DNA of 7,004 nucleotides from Fusobacteriaceae bacterium UBA2433. GTDB taxonomy: Bacteria > Fusobacteriota > Fusobacteriia > Fusobacteriales > Fusobacteriaceae. The position numbers and the translations under genes are program-made. Position 1 is the first letter of the stretch, and each line of letters starts with the position of its first letter. Of this stretch, positions 6,165 to 7,004 are shown one piece after another. The notes under the pieces were generated by a model that ran no database searches, had not been told where the DNA came from, and was given only the letters and a program-made list of their open reading frames with translations. The stretch lies in the NCBI GenBank assembly GCA_002342785.1, contig DDQV01000085.1, positions 6,394 through 13,397 on the forward strand, read 5' to 3'.

Positions 6165-6183
6165 TATTTCTAAAAAAGAAATA
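6165..6183 (+). repeat. Hairpin upstream of the transposase ribosome site
   Basis: TATTTCT and AGAAATA form a seven-base perfect stem with a five-A loop, 20 bases before the AAAGGAG ribosome site (6204-6210). Insertion sequences often carry leader hairpins that damp translation from read-through transcripts. Here that role is inference. Confidence 0.35.
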
Positions 6184-6218
6184 TACTTCTAGTAACAACA
6201 TTTAAAGGAGTAACTTCT

Positions 6219-7004
6219 ATGAATAAAAACCTTCTTGAAACATATTCAAATTTTTTAATTGCTTCAACTAAATCTGCTCATTCTACAGATCCACAAAATA
6301 TTACTGATTCTAAAATTTTTAAAGATTCTGTTTATCGATTTCTTAGCTCAGGTCAGTTTTGTGAAAAAAACTTTTGGTTAGCTATTAAACCTACATTAAA
6401 ATCTATAAAAGATTCTAATGCTTGTCTTTCTTTTGATGACATTATTGTTCATAAACCTCATACTTAAACAAATGAAATTGTTGAATACTATTGGGATCAT
6501 ACAATCAATAAGAGTGTTAAAGGGATTAATATTTTGTCTTGTACATATCAAACCAAAGATATTTCTTTACCTATTAATTACAGAGTTATTAGAAAAAATA
6601 AAACTATTACAGACAAAAATGCTAAAGAAAAACAAAGGGCTGAATTTACCAAAAATGAATCGATGTTAGCTATGCTTAAAATGATAAAAGTTAATAAAGT
6701 TAAATATAGATATATTCTTATGGATTCTTGGTACACTACAACTAATAATTTAAAATATATACATAAAAATTTAAATAAACTCTTTGTTTCTGCATTAAAG
6801 AGTAATAGAACCTTTAAATTTTTAAACGAAGATCCTAAACAATTTAGAAAAGTCAGAATGGGCGATTTTCAACCTAATGAAGTTTACATAGTAGAACTTA
6901 AAGGATTACCTTTCCCAGTTTATCTAACAAAGCAAGTCTTCCAAAATGGAGATGGAAAAGAAGCTTCGCTATACTTAATCACTAATGATGAATTTCTAAA
7001 CTAT
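6219..7004 (+). pseudogene. IS4-type DDE transposase interrupted by one in-frame stop (3' end beyond window)
   Basis: The ATG at 6219 follows AAAGGAG (6204-6210). The first 82 codons end at TAA (6465-6467). The same frame then stays open for 179 codons to the window edge, so 262 codons are seen, with one nonsense codon and no frameshift. The N-terminal part (RFLSSGQF, 40-47) leads to LSFDDIIVHKPHT (70-82) with the first catalytic Asp at 73 or 74. After the stop come TNEIVEYYWDHT and VKGINILS, TKNESML, and YILMDSWYTT (165-174) with the second Asp at 169. Then come ALKSNR, and LPFPVYLTKQVF with a following LYLITND. This order matches IS4-type transposases in which the stop position normally holds an acidic or lysine residue within KPYT-x-xNE. 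AAA or GAA to TAA is a one-base change. The catalytic Glu and right end are outside the window. The element is probably inactive unless the stop is read through or a sequencing error. Confidence 0.85.

Larger units (their letters stand above)
6047..6218. other. Gene-free stretch between the regulator and the transposase; holds the left end of the insertion element
   Basis: These 172 bases encode nothing recognisable. They contain a hairpin at 6082-6101, an outer pairing TAGGGT (6062-6067) with ACCCTA (6114-6119) that encloses it, and an A-run at 6129-6137. The left terminal repeat of the transposase-bearing element must lie in this interval if the element is intact on this side. It cannot be placed without the right end, which is beyond the window. 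No canonical terminator for the regulator gene is seen, because the hairpin is AT-rich and not followed by a T-run. Confidence 0.45.

Noticed and set aside
6418..6669. Plus-strand 83-codon frame overlapping the transposase stop
   Set aside because: It is in a different frame from the transposase. The transposase frame itself continues with family motifs after the stop, so this is neither the second half of a frameshifted gene nor a separate gene.
1..7004. CRISPR arrays, tRNA or rRNA genes
   Set aside because: No regularly spaced direct repeats, cloverleaf-like GC-rich segment or rRNA-like sequence was seen on either strand.

Overview
The window is AT-rich DNA from an obligately anaerobic, fermentative bacterium. 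Ferredoxin-dependent 2-oxoacid oxidation, strong AGGAGG-type ribosome sites, AT-rich codon use and use of GTG and TTG starts fit either Fusobacteriota or low-GC Bacillota (Clostridia/Tissierellia). The sequence alone does not decide between them.

Layout. From about 5160 down to position 1, everything reads leftward on the minus strand: a PLP-dependent Cys/Met-metabolism gamma-lyase-type enzyme (5087-3927), an NhaC-family sodium-coupled antiporter (3823-2408), then a four-subunit 2-oxoacid:ferredoxin oxidoreductase in the order gamma-delta-alpha-beta (porG 2325-1741, porD 1751-1449, porA 1437-259, porB 248 to beyond the left edge). A MerR-family regulator with a BmrR/GyrI-like C-terminal half (5243-6046) is divergent from the lyase gene across a 155-bp spacer. 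That spacer holds two divergent sigma-70-like promoters and small dyads. To the right is an IS4-type DDE transposase gene (6219 to beyond the right edge), broken by one in-frame TAA.

How the genes may work together (inference). A methionine-gamma-lyase-type reaction releases 2-oxobutanoate, ammonia and methanethiol. Four-subunit pyruvate:ferredoxin oxidoreductases belong to a family that can oxidise short 2-oxoacids, so 2-oxobutanoate could pass to propionyl-CoA with reduction of ferredoxin. The NhaC family includes proteins predicted to carry methionine (MetT) as well as Na+/H+ and malate/lactate exchangers. The leftward block therefore reads as a possible amino-acid fermentation module (uptake, C-S lysis, 2-oxoacid oxidation) with its own MerR-type switch. 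Each enzyme family is clear from sequence. The substrate chain, and the regulator's control of the whole block, are hypotheses.

No RNA genes, CRISPR arrays or recognised riboswitches were found. No stretch over 300 bases lacks a gene.
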